Origin: Acanthacorydalis orientalis
Taxonomy: Eukaryota > Arthropoda > Insecta > Megaloptera > Corydalidae
Reading direction: 5' to 3'
NCBI GenBank assembly: GCA_034766995.1
Contig: CM068320.1
Span: forward strand, 11,415,187-11,479,186
DNA: 64,000 nt
Position 1 is the first letter of the stretch. Each line of letters begins with the position of its first letter. Below are positions 23,224-37,616 of this stretch, piece after piece. The notes beneath the pieces are model-generated. The model was not told where the DNA came from, ran no database searches, and saw only the letters and a list, made by a program, of their open reading frames with translations. A program made the translations under genes and the position numbers.

Positions 23224-24409
23224 TGGTGTTGGTGCACAAATAATTGCGATTTTTATCATTTTAAATTTGATATCGGTTTTTCTAGTTACCGTTATCTTTT
23301 GTTACAGTCATATAATACATCATTGTAAACAATGAAATTAGCACAATGATTTCAGCATATATCTATTGTTTTCATACTTTAGTATTGTTGGATATAACCT
23401 CTTAAATGAGTGATGAAAAAAATCCAATTCACGCGCAATTTTTGTTGTATGAGTTCAAATTGGGACGTAAATCAACAGAAACTGCTTAAAATATTAAATT
23501 CGTTTTTGACGAAGAGTCAATTATTGAACGTACAGCTCAACACTGGTTCTAAAAAATTTATAATCGAAACGAAAGACTTGATAATGAAGAGGGTTGTGGA
23601 TGTCATTAAACTATAGATAATAATGATTTAAGAACCATTATTGAAGCAGACCCACGTAAACCAATTCAAGAGGTGGCAGAAGAACTCAATGTTGATCATT
23701 CAATAGTTATTCGACATTTAAGCCTAATTGGGAAAAAAGCTAGATAAATGGGTACCGTATGAATTAAACGAATATCAAGTAAGCGATACGAAGTCTCCTC
23801 TGCGCTCCTTTACGTAACGAAAATGATTCCTTTCTTGATCGCATTGTCACATGTGATGAAAAGTGGATTCTGTACAACAATCGGAAACATTTATCACAGT
23901 GGCTAGATCGAGAAGTAGCACCAAAACAGTTTCCTGAACCGAAGCTTCATAAAAAAAGATTATGATCACTGTTTGATCGGAAAGTGACATCATTCACTAC
24001 AACTTCTTAAATCCTGGTGTAACAATAACAGCACAAAAATATTGCCAGGAAATTGAAAAAATGCATAAGAGGTTACATCGTTTACGGCTAGCATTAGTCA
24101 AACGAAGAGGACCAATTCTTGATCATGGCAACGCCCGACCACACGTCTCACAAATGACTTTAAAAAAATAAATGAACTGGGGTACGAAACCTTCTCTCAC
24201 ACACTTTATTCTCCGGACCTGTATCCGACAGATTTTCATTTTATCAGATTCCAAAATTCTATCTTGTAGGAGTAAACAAACTTGTTTCCCGTTGGAAGAA
24301 ATGTGTGCAGGCCAATGGTCTTTATTTTGATTAATAAATATAATTATTAACTGATATACTTCTTTATACTCGATGTGTAAAAACCGCAATAATTTTTGTA
24401 CCAACCTAG
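23224..24409 (+). mobile_element. Mariner element, cecropia/Hsmar1-like, nearly full length (~1.19 kb)
   Basis: The left terminus (ttggtgcacaaataattgcg, 23230-23249) and right terminus (ccgcaataatttttgtacca, 24384-24403) are inverted copies with a few differences. The right end is followed by TA at 24410-24411. These ends strongly resemble those known for Hsmar1-type elements. Length is slightly below the ~1.29 kb norm because the C-terminal coding end has been shortened. Confidence 0.9.
23406..24310 (+). pseudogene. Mariner transposase pseudogene (cecropia/Hsmar1-like)
   Basis: From the ATG at 23406 the frame gives MSDEKNPIHAQFLLYEFKLG, the family's N-terminus, followed by stops where Arg and Lys codons once stood. 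The helix-turn-helix region can be read as IIEADPRKPIQEVAEELNVD. The first catalytic motif is intact (IVTCDEKWILY). The second, normally LLHDNARPHV, reads with Gly for the catalytic Asp (GGC at 24127-24129, then NARPHVSQMTL). The third survives in SPDLYPTDFHF. Several frameshifts and stops separate these blocks, and the last ~50 residues beyond FQNSIL are lost or unrecognisable. This lineage is distinct from the 8-kb, 17-kb and 37-kb elements. It is inactive. Confidence 0.9.
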
Positions 24410-24411
24410 TA

Positions 24412-25537
24412 CACTGAAAATTAAATAGTTTATTAAATTTGATGTAATTAATACATTTAGAATACTTTTTAGAATAGAGCATACATAAAATAGACTCTTT
24501 ATGCTATCTCACATAAAATAAGAATTAGTTTCATTGCAAAATAACCATAAATATTTTTATTATTAATATTTTAAAAATACTTTTTCATTAATTTAATTAT
24601 TTAAAAATGGTTCGTTCATAAAATTTAGAACTATTTTAAATATAAAGGCACATGTTAATATAGGTTTCGATTTTTAAATTAAACGATATTCTACTGCGTA
24701 ATTATATTTATTATTTTGAATAAAGTATAAAGTAATATATACTTTATTGAGTAAATTCGATTTAAAATACTAAATTAACTGTATTTAATAAATTATAAAC
24801 ATAAAACTCTCTAGTATTATTTATAGAATAATAATTTAATTCTTTATCGTACTAGAAATTAATACATCACAACAATTTTTCAGGTATTCAAAATTTTTGT
24901 TGTCGAATAGAAGAAATTATTTTTGTTATGAAAATTGTTTTCTATTCAATAAAAAGTTCAAGTCATACTATTGACAGAATTAATAGAAAGTTATTATTAA
25001 TATAAGAAACTAATAATTTAAAATAAGAAACATATCAAAACAAACTCAAATAAATTGTTTTTAAATATATATTTTTAAATACGTATAAGGAATAGTAAGA
25101 ATACGAAATGAATAAATCTATAAACATTTTAAAATAAATAACAAATAATTAAAAATATTACTGTTTTATATTTTTTACGAATTGTTGAACTTTATAGCCA
25201 ATATCTCTAATATAATTTATAAAATGTTCTTTATTTGCAGTTAATTTATTAATCAAGTATTCACTCATTCCTTTTTTAAAGTATTCATTCAAGTATATGT
25301 ATAACAAGAAACACAACTGTGCAACTATGAATTCGATAGAAAATAAAATACAAAAATAACAGACGCTCTTGAATTTATGTTCACGTAAAACGTTCCCATC
25401 AGCGTCGACCTACTATTTACAACTGTATTCAATAGAGCGTTAATCGTGTGCACAGGTTTCTGGTGAAATAGTAATGCAAGCAATTCAATCTAGAGCTTCA
25501 ATTGTTGTAAAATTTCCACTTTAATAGTTTCTACTTT
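24412..25537. other. AT-rich noncoding DNA
   Basis: Nothing recognised on the plus strand. On the minus strand 25340-25560 is open apart from one stop, with no recognisable product. Confidence 0.5.
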
Positions 25538-25952
25538 ATCTGTTAAAATATGTAAAATGTTCAACATGCTGTTCAAACGTAGATGGAGTTGATATTATTT
25601 TTATAATGGTTATTTCAGGAGGATCAATAGAGTAAAATTAAACAAATCGAGGTTTAGAATTAATTATAAAGAAATATTGTTTTAAGATTATATTTTAGAT
25701 TTTTTACATTTAAAATTATGTTAATATTCATATATAATTTAATGTCAATAAATATTTTATTACTTAAATGAATTGAAAACATATAAAAGTATAAAATATT
25801 AATTAGAATGTTCTTTACAAAATCTTATACTGATATATATTTTTTTAAAAAAAAATTTTTTTTCTGAACATATAAAATATTTTCATAAAACAAAATTTCT
25901 TATTTTTCATGTAAACCACCTCCTAACAACAACTCCCCGTCCCCTCCATACG
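25538..25952 (+). repeat. ~415-bp tandem duplication, copy 1
   Basis: Begins atctgttaaaatatgtaaaa and is repeated head-to-tail 415 bp downstream. Identity is about 90% by eye along the whole unit, including ggatcaata, a ttagattttttacatttaaa block and a C-rich end (ccacctcctaacaac). Copies differ by scattered substitutions and small indels in homopolymers. Confidence 0.95.
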
Positions 25953-26360
25953 ATCTGTTAAATTATGTAAAATGTTCAACACACTGTACAAATGTAGGTG
26001 TTGATATTATTTTTATAATTTTTATTTCAGAAGGATCAATAAAGTAAAATGAAACAAATCGAGGTCTCGAATTAATTATAAAAAAATTTTGTTTAGGATT
26101 ATATTTTAGATTTTTTACATTTAAAATCATTTTAATATTCATATATAATTTAATGTCAATAAATATTTTATTACTTAAATGAATTGAAAACATATAAAAG
26201 TGTAAAAGATTAATTAGAATGTTCTTTACAAAATCTTATATTGATATATATTTTTTTTAAAGAAAATATTTTTTCTGAACATATAAAATATTTCCATAAA
26301 GCAAAATTTCTTATTTTTCGTGTAGACCACCTCCTCACAACAACCCCCCGCCCTCCACCA
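25953..26360 (+). repeat. ~415-bp tandem duplication, copy 2
   Basis: Second copy, ending with ccacctcctcacaacaaccc near 26350. The 76-codon minus-strand frame within it (25963-26193) is closed in copy 1, so it is not a conserved coding region. Confidence 0.95.
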
Positions 26361-26884
26361 GTCGATAGACTACAAATAGCACACTAACCAAGTTTATTCC
26401 TGATTATCAATGATTGGTTGGTGGATATCACGAGGTCTCTGTTCTAATTGATTTATATCAGACACCTATATGTAGCTCTCACGTTGTACAATGGAAGAGG
26501 TGTATACGATTTCAATGTAAAACTGATGAGATTTATTCAAAATATTGTATTCAATGAAGCTTTAGTATAAAAAACTTATTACACATTTTAACATTATATT
26601 TTGTTGTTAATTTTGTAAAATTTTTTAATAAAAATTTTATAATTCACATTTTACCTAGATTATTTGTGCGTATAATTTGTTAATTTCTGGGGTCAGTACG
26701 TGTAGCGAGTACGTGGTTAAACCCCCTGATATACAATAAAATTATTTAGACAGATTATTTAATATCAATAAATAACATTATTTTTTTCTCGACAGAAACA
26801 TTTTAAGATTATTATAGTTTTATATTTTTTAGCAGGCGGTCTAAATCATTCACAATTCATAATGAACCAATTTCGCTTTCTTAG
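26361..26884. other. AT-rich noncoding DNA
   Basis: Nothing recognised. Near 26691-26716 a short GC-rich stretch contains agtacgtg twice between ggggt and accccc and could form a small hairpin. Confidence 0.5.
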
Positions 26885-27599
<715 letters not shown>

Positions 27600-27651
<52 letters not shown>

Positions 27652-27663
27652 GTATATATATAC
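27600..27663. repeat. (TA)n microsatellite
   Basis: TA run with an acatatgta break near its right end. Confidence 0.95.
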
Positions 27664-29069
27664 ACAATTCCTTATATAAACTTTTGAAAATATACCATAC
27701 CAAAAATTCAATAACAGAAGATGAATAAAAATATTGAAAAGAAAAGTTTACAAAAGAACCAGCTTAAATCTTGAAAAGGAAATGATATCCATTTCAAATA
27801 TTAAATATAGAATATATTAACTATAGTCAGAAGTTATTCAAAAAGATTAAATTGTATCAGTATTATCGAAACTTTCTCTTTGTAGGTAATAATTTAAAAA
27901 TGCGAATCAAATAAAAAAGGCATACATTTATATATTTTTACAGTTTTAAGGAACAAGCCATCTAAATCTTATTTTTAGATCAAAAAAAATATATTCAATT
28001 ATTTGGTATATAAAAATTTAACTTTCTATTATAAAACCAATCATTTTATGGAATATAAATCCAGTATTAAATAATGTTTGTAGGTAACCAATTAATAAAG
28101 GATTTTTTTGCGTATAATATTTTATAATTTTTTCTTTAAGATAATTAAATACACTTATATTGATTGGAATAATACTATTTAAAATACTAATACTAAATAT
28201 TTTTTTATTATTTAAAATAAAAAATGCACAGAAAGTTTATGAAAGTGAAGAAAGAATTGCGTCTTTTTTTATAATATATTATTCTAATTAAATTTTATTG
28301 ATTGCTTCTTTGAAAATATATGTATGCCTACTATGTTTTTAACAAATTTCACTCTTTTCTGTATAAATGTATTCTTTGTATAAAGTATATTGGTATAAAT
28401 TATTTTTAATTTTTTGTTTAATACTTCACCAAATAAAAACAGAAGAAATATTTATTATATTTTTAGTACAAGGATTTGCATATAAACTATATTTTTTTGA
28501 AAATGAAAAGTAATAAATAATTAAAAATATTTAAAATTTTAAAAAAAAAATCAATTTTTGTTTCTATAAATAATTTATACATGAATACATATTGTATATG
28601 CATATCAATTTTTTAAAATTTACAAAAGAAGAAAAGGAATCACAAGAATACAATTGAAAAAAAAATAGCTCTCTTATTGAATAAAAGATTCATTGTATGA
28701 ATAAAAACATGTTTTGGTAACAATAACATGCTAGTATATTAACTTATATGCATCCCTGATTTGGGAAGCCTTGTTTGATAGCTATATTTTAGGGAGATTA
28801 ATCAATTCGTTCCTTCTCTGATATTTTTATAAAGAAAATAAACTTAAATACGACTCTTTGATTATTTACTCCACATAAAAATATTATTTCTTAGGAGCTA
28901 CTTTATGTTTTTAATTCATGTAAATGAATGTATCTCAAACTGTGAGAAAATTTATAAAATTAATTTTGTTGTTGTTAATAATTTATTTGAAGGAACGAAG
29001 AACAGTTGTTCAAAAATTTACATGCAAAAACATACATGTATATGCACACACACTCTCACATTTATATAC

Positions 29070-29070
<1 letters not shown>
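27664..29070. other. AT-rich noncoding DNA
   Basis: Nothing recognised over 1.4 kb. Confidence 0.55.

Positions 29071-29120
<50 letters not shown>
29071..29120. repeat. (TA)n microsatellite
   Basis: Pure TA run preceded by a short CA tract. Confidence 0.95.
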
Positions 29121-29123
<3 letters not shown>

Positions 29124-29404
29124 TGTGTCTACATATCTTTATGTACATTATATATATAAAACAAAATAATTTTACATATAATAATATGAAATAGTTAAAT
29201 ACTCCAAATGTTCTCCTTAATAAAAATCTGCAAGTAAATTAAATGTGTCAAAAAAATTATATATAACGTCTTCATTTCATCAACATACTAATTTAAAAAA
29301 TAATATAAAAGAGAATGTGTAGTATAATATTTGGCTTTATGTTTTTATTGTAAGAAAATCCATTGTAATATGATATTATTTGAATATAACATTAACGTGT
29401 GTAA

Positions 29405-29557
29405 TTTTACCGGAAATATGCCAGTGATGTTGACCGAGCCAGAGAACAATTCAAGTTACAGGTGGTAGAATACTGTGCGCGCAATTATTTTAATGGGTTT
29501 TTACTTGCTATACCTTTTCAGAACTTTCCGCTATTTAACTGCACTTCTAATGCTTGA
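29405..29557 (+). other. Short open frame in GC-elevated DNA, unassigned
   Basis: Fifty codons are open between TAA (29402-29404) and TGA (29555-29557). The stretch is less AT-rich than its surroundings and reads DVDRAREQFKLQVVEYCARN in its middle, which looks protein-like. There is no start codon, and a possible donor (ttacag|gtggta) lies within it but no convincing acceptor. It may be an exon fragment, a transposon remnant or chance. I do not recognise the peptide. Confidence 0.2.
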
Positions 29558-29692
29558 ACAGGAATAACAGGAATACATTTTTATTACATATTTGTCACTA
29601 AATTGATTGTTGTTAACGAAAATTGAGATAATAATAGAAAAATGAGGCCATTTATTTTCATTTCATTCTTAATTTATTTCTCCATCTCTCCT

Positions 29693-29693
29693 C

Positions 29694-29774
<81 letters not shown>
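29693..29774. repeat. (TA)n microsatellite
   Basis: TA run of ~80 bp with one catat break at the left. Confidence 0.95.
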
Positions 29775-29778
<4 letters not shown>

Positions 29779-30669
29779 ATGTTGAAAATGTAACTATTTC
29801 ATATTAATTAATTATTATATTTTTTAATCGTTCCATCGTTCCCAACACCTGAGAACTTTTTACCAAAAAATGTAAGAATGTTTTTATTATGTGGGCATAA
29901 AAAAATCTTATCTTTTCTTGTATTTATTGCAATAACATCTAAATGCATACAAATCAAATTAAAATCACACTAAATACTGATAACCATTTTTATAACAATA
30001 ACTTTTGTCGTTTGTAAAGTATAATACTTCATTTGAAATTAAAAATCCATTTAAAAAATGCAGAGATTGAGTCAGCTCATATCAAATGAGATATAAATAT
30101 GTAACAATTCAATTCATATTTACATTATTTTCTATTAATTATATTTTTTTCTTGTTTTTACAAGTTTGTTCCATTATTTTTGTTGTTTTATAACATTACT
30201 TTAATAATGATTGTGAATAAAACTTAATTTATCCAATGCACTGCTCTTTCCTTATTTCTACATCATTTTTCAATGTGTGAAATAGAATTAATTTTGGAAG
30301 CTGATAATTTTGTTAATATACCAATTAAATTAAATTTTCGCAGTTGTATTTAAATAGTTATAGCAATTCTTTAAAGTTTTATCTCGTCATGTCATATGAA
30401 ACAACAGTCTCGTCTCTTCTTGTTAACTATTCATAATCTTTTTACTTTTTTGTTTTAACCTATTCAATTCTTAATAATATTGATCTCTAATTTAACAGTC
30501 ATTTCATTTTAATAATTAATAGTAAACGTTTCTATAAGATACTTATTGAGAATATAATTTTTAAACGATAAGCTTATGCTCACCAAACATAAAAAACGAA
30601 TATTATATTTCTTTTTTTATATTGTGAAATACTTATTTATTATAGTTAAATAATGTAAACTTATTGACA
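29775..30669. other. AT-rich noncoding DNA
   Basis: Nothing recognised. Confidence 0.6.
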
Positions 30670-30775
30670 AATGAATTCTTTTTTCATCCCTCAAATCACA
30701 ATGTTTTCTCTGATCAAAAATATTCAATAAAATTTTATTCATCATTTTTTGATGGCAATGCTATCAAAAAAAATG
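30670..30775. repeat. Diverged member of the palindromic repeat seen at 34 kb
   Basis: Matches the left arm and loop of the 33978-34147 palindrome over about 100 bp. Shared landmarks in the same order are aatgaattctttttt, atcaaaaatattcaataaa and gatggcaatgc (versus aaatggcgttgcc). The right arm is hard to see here. Confidence 0.5.
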
Positions 30776-33238
30776 AACTCCAAAGGAACAACAAAAACCA
30801 ACTACATATATCACTTGCATTTTTCTATACCTTGGTTCTTTGAAGATAATAGTGTTGCTATCGAAATGCATTTAAGAAATAATCAGAAATAATCAATAAT
30901 AATTTATAGAATATTCTTAAACAGAAAATTTATTTTTGGTTTGTGAAATGAAAGATTTATTTATCTGTGAGGGCGAACTTAATCTCAGTTTTAAAACTAT
31001 ATTTTGATATAAAGATAGTCAAGAATTTAAGAACTTTATAGATAAATGCAGAAAAATACTTTGTTCTAAAAATAATTCAATTAAAATATGCAAATAAAAA
31101 ACATAGAGTCAGCATCTATTTTTTCTCTAATAATAAATTTCTTATAAAATACTTATTTATAATAAATTAATTTTCAACGCTATTTCAAACTTTCGTAAAA
31201 AAATAGTTCATTCCTCCGCAACCAATATACACTTTTATTAAAAAAAATTGTCAATAGTTAATATTTTTAAATTTTTGACCATTCATAATTCTCGAAATCG
31301 GACCATTGAACATATTTGACTGAAAAAAGTTTAGTCAAATGTGTGATAATAGATTTGTGGAAATGAATTTAACCACAACTGTATTTTAACTATTTCATTC
31401 TATTTAAAAGTTAATTCTTTTTATTATATACATTTTCTCCATCGGTCTCATTAAACCATCTAGCACATTCTTCTCTGACAACTTTTTAAAATGCCAAAAC
31501 CAAGTGCTTATTTTTTTGTACATTATTTGCATTCACTTTTCTTGTTTGTTATTTCTATATTTTTTTATTTTTTAAACGAAAATAAGTTTTAAAAATAAAT
31601 TGTTCTTTTGAAAAATTATTAATTATATACACGCTACACAGATACGTGTTAACTTTTCACCTAAATGTATTTTGAGACCAAAATTATTTAAGCACAATTG
31701 TATTTAATAGTAAATATACAGGTCATAAATCACTTATTGTCACATCTTAACCTAATAATTTACTGCAATATTGTTTAAATAGCATATATATTGCTAATTT
31801 AAACTACGTATATTTGGACAAATTTTCATTTTTTTAAATCAATATTTATATTAAATTTTTACTATAATATATTTTTTTGTTGTGTTATTACTATTTTTTT
31901 AACTATTACATTTTATTTTTGAATTATTCTCTATAAATAACAAATGCAAATTAATTTGTTGTTATTTAATCATCAAATTAATAATCAATGAATAAAAGAT
32001 GGAAACGAAATTAATAAAACTGAATGAAATACATAAAAATATAATTATCAGGCTCTACTGCATTTTCATGAAAATAAGGTTTGTACAATGAATCTTCAAA
32101 TCATTTTTAATTTTATATTAATATTTGCATAATAACTCCATAGACAATAAGACATAAGACAATAACTCCATACTCAATATTTTATCCAAATACCATAAGA
32201 AAATATTACGCAGTAAACTTTATATTTAAATATTTTTTTTTAATTAAGAATCATAACTAGATAATGTCTTCAATAAAGGTTTTATTAAAAAAATTGAAAA
32301 TTAAAATAGGTATTATTAAATATGATTGATATATAGTATTTTAGAATAAATAATTAAAATTGACAATGTAAGTGCAATTTGCAGAAAAAAAATGAGTATT
32401 GTATCCCTATACAAAGTGTTATAAATGGATATATTATTCAAAGAAAAGTTATATTATTTTTATATGAACATCAATGAATAAATAAATAAAAATAAAAAAA
32501 CATTTGAAAATTTATTTATAATGCATGTAGCTAAATATTATATTTGATAACAATATTGAACGTGAAAAAAACTAAAAAGATTTTGTAAAAATGCAAACTT
32601 TCAGAAAAACACGTATTTTCAGCACAGCAAGACATTTCTAAAACATTCAAGTACGAGATACGTCGTAAACAAAATGAAAAGTGAGTGCTTGGCACATAAT
32701 TATCGTATACTATCTTTTGAGATTTATGTATTTCTTTTAATACTTCAATCAGTTTTTCTGTTAATATAAACTTCAAATTGATGACAAAATAAAATAGATA
32801 CTAGAATAATGTACCACTTTTAAAATAATTGAATTCGTTTCATAGATTTTTTTCTTATAACAAACAAGTCAGATGAGAACATTAACAAATATAAGTTTTT
32901 CGTAAAAGAAATACTAGAAAATTCAAATGGGAGGATATTAAAAGAGACACATGTTTACTTTAATAGCAAGCAAAAGTTTAATTATAAATCATAAAAAGAA
33001 TGAGTCAATTAATGAATTTATTCTTAACGATTATTTAAGTTAATTAAATGTTTTAAAAAAGTATTTGATGTACTTTCGATACTAATAAATATTTTTGAAT
33101 TTTAATATAACGTACATTTAATAAAAATTAATTTTGTGTCACTGATATGAGAATATTATTGGAAAATTACTTATTTAAAAATGAATGAGAAGAATAAATC
33201 AATTAATATATACATCAGTTTCGCGTGTGTATATAAGA
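30776..33238. other. AT-rich noncoding DNA
   Basis: About 2.4 kb without a recognised gene or element. A small inverted repeat lies at 31310-31342 (catatttgact/agtcaaatgtg). The 81-codon minus-strand frame at 32531-32776 has no known motif. Confidence 0.5.
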
Positions 33239-33284
<46 letters not shown>

Positions 33285-33299
33285 GTATGTATATATATG

Positions 33300-33348
<49 letters not shown>

Positions 33349-33380
33349 ATATATATATATATAATAATAATAATAATAAT
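33239..33380. repeat. (TA)n-(ATA)n compound microsatellite
   Basis: TA tract with gtat breaks ending in about seven aat triplets. Confidence 0.95.
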
Positions 33381-33602
33381 TTATAAGAAGTAAAAATTTT
33401 TCACTAAGAGAAATATAAGCTTTATTAAATTTGGAAATATAAAAAATATTTCAGTATTTTCTACGTGTCAATTCTTTCAACAAGAATACATTTTATTAAA
33501 AATGCTATAATTTAATGAAAATAGAAAAAAATTAAGATGAGTATCAGAAAAACCGCACCACACAAATACTATTTCTATTGTACATTTCATTATTTATATA
33601 TT

Positions 33603-33605
<3 letters not shown>

Positions 33606-33656
<51 letters not shown>
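33606..33656. repeat. (TA)n microsatellite
   Basis: Pure TA run of ~25 units. Confidence 0.95.
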
Positions 33657-33659
<3 letters not shown>

Positions 33660-33977
33660 ATCTGAAACGATATATCATGTGTTTATAAAAAATGTATAAA
33701 TCATTATTTAAATTTCCTTCATATACCTAAAATGAATATAAATGACTGATTTGAATTCAATTATGATTTGATCCATAATAAAAAGTTTACTGCTACAATA
33801 GAAAGCACAGATATAATATTTCAACAAAGAACGTAATAAAGAACAAAAAAAAAACATTTTAAAAATTTCTAAATTCTAAATTTCTATAATAATCACAATA
33901 ACAGTTCTGATACTATGATTAAATTCACTATCACAAATGAATACTTTTTTCAACCCACAAACCACACCAAATTTTTC

Positions 33978-34147
33978 ACACTATAAACCACACTAAATTG
34001 TTTAATCAAAAATATTCAATAAATTATTAATGATTATTTTCGAAATGGCGTTGCCTTTGAAATGCGGATAAACGGCAATCGAAAAAAATATCATTAATAA
34101 TTCATTCAATATTTTTGATTAAATAATTTGGTGTGGTTTATAGTACG
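33978..34147. repeat. Long palindromic repeat (MITE-like hairpin)
   Basis: The left arm (33978-34042, starting cactataaaccacac) and right arm (34079-34147) are inverted copies over ~65 bp with about 85-90% identity. The loop carries a further short stem (gttgcc/ggcaat). Weaker symmetry extends outward on both sides (tcacaaatgaat near 33931; attcacttgt near 34153). A diverged relative lies at 30.7 kb. No target duplication was identified. Confidence 0.8.
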
Positions 34148-35101
34148 AAAGGAATTCACTTGTAAAAAATTCTATAATAAATAAAATAACAATTATTTTC
34201 TCATTAGCAGTCTTCACAATATGAGAGAATTTTTGAAAAAAGAAATAAGTATTTCTTAAATATTATTTACTATTTTTTGCAATCTATAAACGCATCTCAT
34301 TTATTTGCTATAAGAAATTTACTATCTTAATAACAGTTTACCTATTTATCATATAAAAATAAACAATAAACAAAAATGAATATATTATTATCTACACACA
34401 CTTGTATATGAATATCCTTATATTTATATTTATTACGTATTATATAGATTAAAGTAAACAAGAATTAAATAAGTAAATGGTATAAAGCATATTTACAATC
34501 TTTAGAACTACTTATTGATATTATATGGCTATGATTCACATTTATATGTTATATACTTGTATTTGATCAAGAAATTTAAAACTGTTGATAAATATTAGAT
34601 AAGTTTTATAAAACAGTGTATGAATAACTATATGTTTTCATTTAATTCGACTCTATTTGACTATCATAAGTGAAAAAGTGTCCCCTTGTCGGTTGTGAAA
34701 CAATAAATGTAGCTCTACTATACAGGGCGTCAACCCGGATATAAGGTGTACTCTGTTTAGGGAGTTCTAGATCGATCTGTTAAAAGCCACGTAGTCTTAA
34801 TAACAATAAATCAGAGGCGTGGATTGGGGTCAACGTAAATAAAGAAAAATTAGTAATATAATGTTTAACCTAAATAAATATAATGTACTCTTTAATGATT
34901 ATAGAACAATTGAAATACAGTTAAAAATAGCAATATCTTTATTATATCAGTTTCAAATAATTTTCCCAATGAATAATATAGTATAAAGAAATAGTTTTAT
35001 TTGTATGATTTTTGTTTATATAAAAAATAATATTATTATAAAACAAAATTATTTCGTCTTTTCGGTTTTTGAAAATTTCTTTATAAATAATCTAAAATTG
35101 T

Positions 35102-35104
<3 letters not shown>
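34148..35104. other. Mostly AT-rich DNA with a GC-elevated patch
   Basis: Around 34675-34840 GC rises (cagggcgtcaacccggatat, aggcgtggattggggtcaac). No open frame, terminus or RNA fold was recognised. It is probably an old repeat fragment. Confidence 0.4.

Positions 35105-35144
<40 letters not shown>
35105..35144. repeat. (TA)n microsatellite
   Basis: Pure TA run of ~20 units. Confidence 0.95.
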
Positions 35145-35147
<3 letters not shown>

Positions 35148-37537
35148 ATATATACACTAATTTTTCATATATATGCACATACATATTTTTTTAATTCTTC
35201 CTTTTTTAAATATTACCAAACAAACAACAACAAAAGGAAAATATTTTCAATTAGCCGTCCTTTGATTAAAAATGTCATTGATACAAGTATATTTTTAACA
35301 AAAAGAGACTATATAAATAAAAGTGACAAAAGAATAAATATGAGAAAATGACACATTTAGTATCTCACATACTAGTAATTTGGTTACTGTTATTTCATCA
35401 AGGAAGGATATATAAGAAAAAGTGAAATAAATTGTTTCTTCCTAAATTTTTCAAGACTATTTCATTAAATTGGGGTTATCGTAATAATAAAAATACCATT
35501 TAATAGAATTAATCACGTTTCTTTAACAACAAGCTGGTATTTAAAAATTAATTATCAAATTAAAATGTACCATAAGAGATAATGCTTGAAAGGATTTTAA
35601 TTGATTCCTCTTTAAATTGTATAATTTAATAATACAATTAGGCAAACTATATATATATATATATATATAAAGTATAACAAATGTGGTTTTATTTCTAATT
35701 TTATTTTCTAAATACAAAAAAATCAAAATCAAATCTGAAATTACTGTATAATTAATTTTTCTCATTTTTATAAATAATCTTTGCAATTAAATTTAAAAAT
35801 GTTAATATTCTATTTATAGCTTTGATACCTACTGGAAAGATATGTAGGAAAAATACATAATATTGATAAAACATTAACAAATAAATAGTACAGAAAGTGT
35901 AATGATACAATAATTTAAATATCAAAAGTAATTTTTATTTTAAGTTTTTCTGACGGTCTTTATCTTTTTGTATCACTTTAATTTTTATTCTCTACTACTA
36001 ATATTAGCAAATGTGTCATCTACAGGTAGACTTTATATATTAAAATATCAAAATGAACGAAGACTACCAGAACAATTCATGTACTGAAACCAAGTATAGA
36101 AACATATAATTATTATTTTAACTGTTATTATGTTATGAAATTTAAAATATAAGATTTTCAATTAAATTTAACTTTTATTTGATATTATTTTTCGCTTATT
36201 ATACTCGTATATATTTGAAAATTATTTTTGATTTAATCATAATATTATAGACAATTTTACACTAATATTTTTCCTATTAGTATTTGGTATTATTTGATAG
36301 AAAAAATTCATAATCTATAACATTTTTATAAGAAGAAAATATCTTTATTTTTTATATAATACGTTGACTAAATTTATAATAAAGTATTGCATTCTGAAAT
36401 ACATAATTTATCTTAAAGAACAGAAAAGGTAGATTGATAATAAAAAGTGTAAAATAATACCACAAATATGAGAAAAAGTTAACAAAATATTCAAATGTTT
36501 CCATAATATATCACAGAAAAAACCACAATATATATAAATTACATAAACAATATTTAAAGAACCAAAAGATTAATAACATCGTTCGAAATACTTAGCTTTC
36601 ATATTAATTTATATTGGAAAATATCTTTTTTAACTTTATTAAATACGACGACAAATAAATAATTAACATAATGATCAATGAAATTTAATAATTATACTGC
36701 TTTAATAATTATACTTTCTCATTGAAGTCAAATGTTTGCCTTAAAAGAACAATATCAATGTTTTGTATCTTATAATTAATGTTCTGAAAATAGATCAATA
36801 TTTTCTAAAACAAAATTAAATTATTGTAATATTAATATTCGAAATATGAATTAAATTTTATTAAAAATATATAAGAATAGAAAATTAAAAAGTTCAAAGA
36901 TTGTGCGACAGGGTACGACTAAAAACTTTAAATATCATTTTAAGAAATGAGTTTATGATAGTTATTTTTTTATTATAACCATACTTCTTCCTTGAAAAAT
37001 ATTATTTGTTGAACATATCTTAATACAATTTTTACCAAGGATATCAAAACTTAAATACTGATTGAAAAGTATCTAAAAAATGATTATTTCAGACATAATT
37101 AGAAACGAGAATATATTTTATTAAATATTTATTTCATATTAAAAGAAGAATATTTAAGAAAATTTCACACTTTGAACCAATTTCAATTTATTTCATAAGC
37201 TTTTTTAGTTCATATTAACATATAATAATAAAAATTTTATATTTGATTTTAAGTCATTTATACAGGAAGTAATATATTTATTTCAGTGTTTGAAACAAGT
37301 TAGTACTTTTTCTTCTTCTTTTCTTTTTCTTTAATTTAGAAAATATAACCATTAAAATAAATAAATTTTTGTTTAAAAATATATATTATTATAATAATAT
37401 ATAATAAAATGGTTCACGCTTGAATATTTGATACCAACTTCCAGTATTATACTCAGCTATCAGCTAAGAGTATTAAATTATACGATATGAATGAAGAAAT
37501 AAAGTATGAGTATTACATTACAAGAATACAAACAAAA
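35145..37537. other. AT-rich noncoding DNA
   Basis: Contains a short TA run at 35649-35670 and a pyrimidine tract (ttcttcttcttttctttttc) at about 37311-37332. No gene or element recognised. Confidence 0.55.
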
Positions 37538-37616
37538 TATTAGGTTGATAGAAAAATAATTGCGGTTTATGATCATCAAATTCATATACATTTTTCTCAG
37601 CTTATATATAACTTTA

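Noticed and set aside
24123..24482. 119-codon minus-strand open frame
   Set aside because: It lies antisense to the 23.2-24.4 kb mariner transposase and terminal repeat; the sense strand carries the family motifs.
25340..25560. Minus-strand frame open except for one stop, considered a degraded gene
   Set aside because: The peptide matches no family I know, and the frame is not kept in the duplicated copy downstream.
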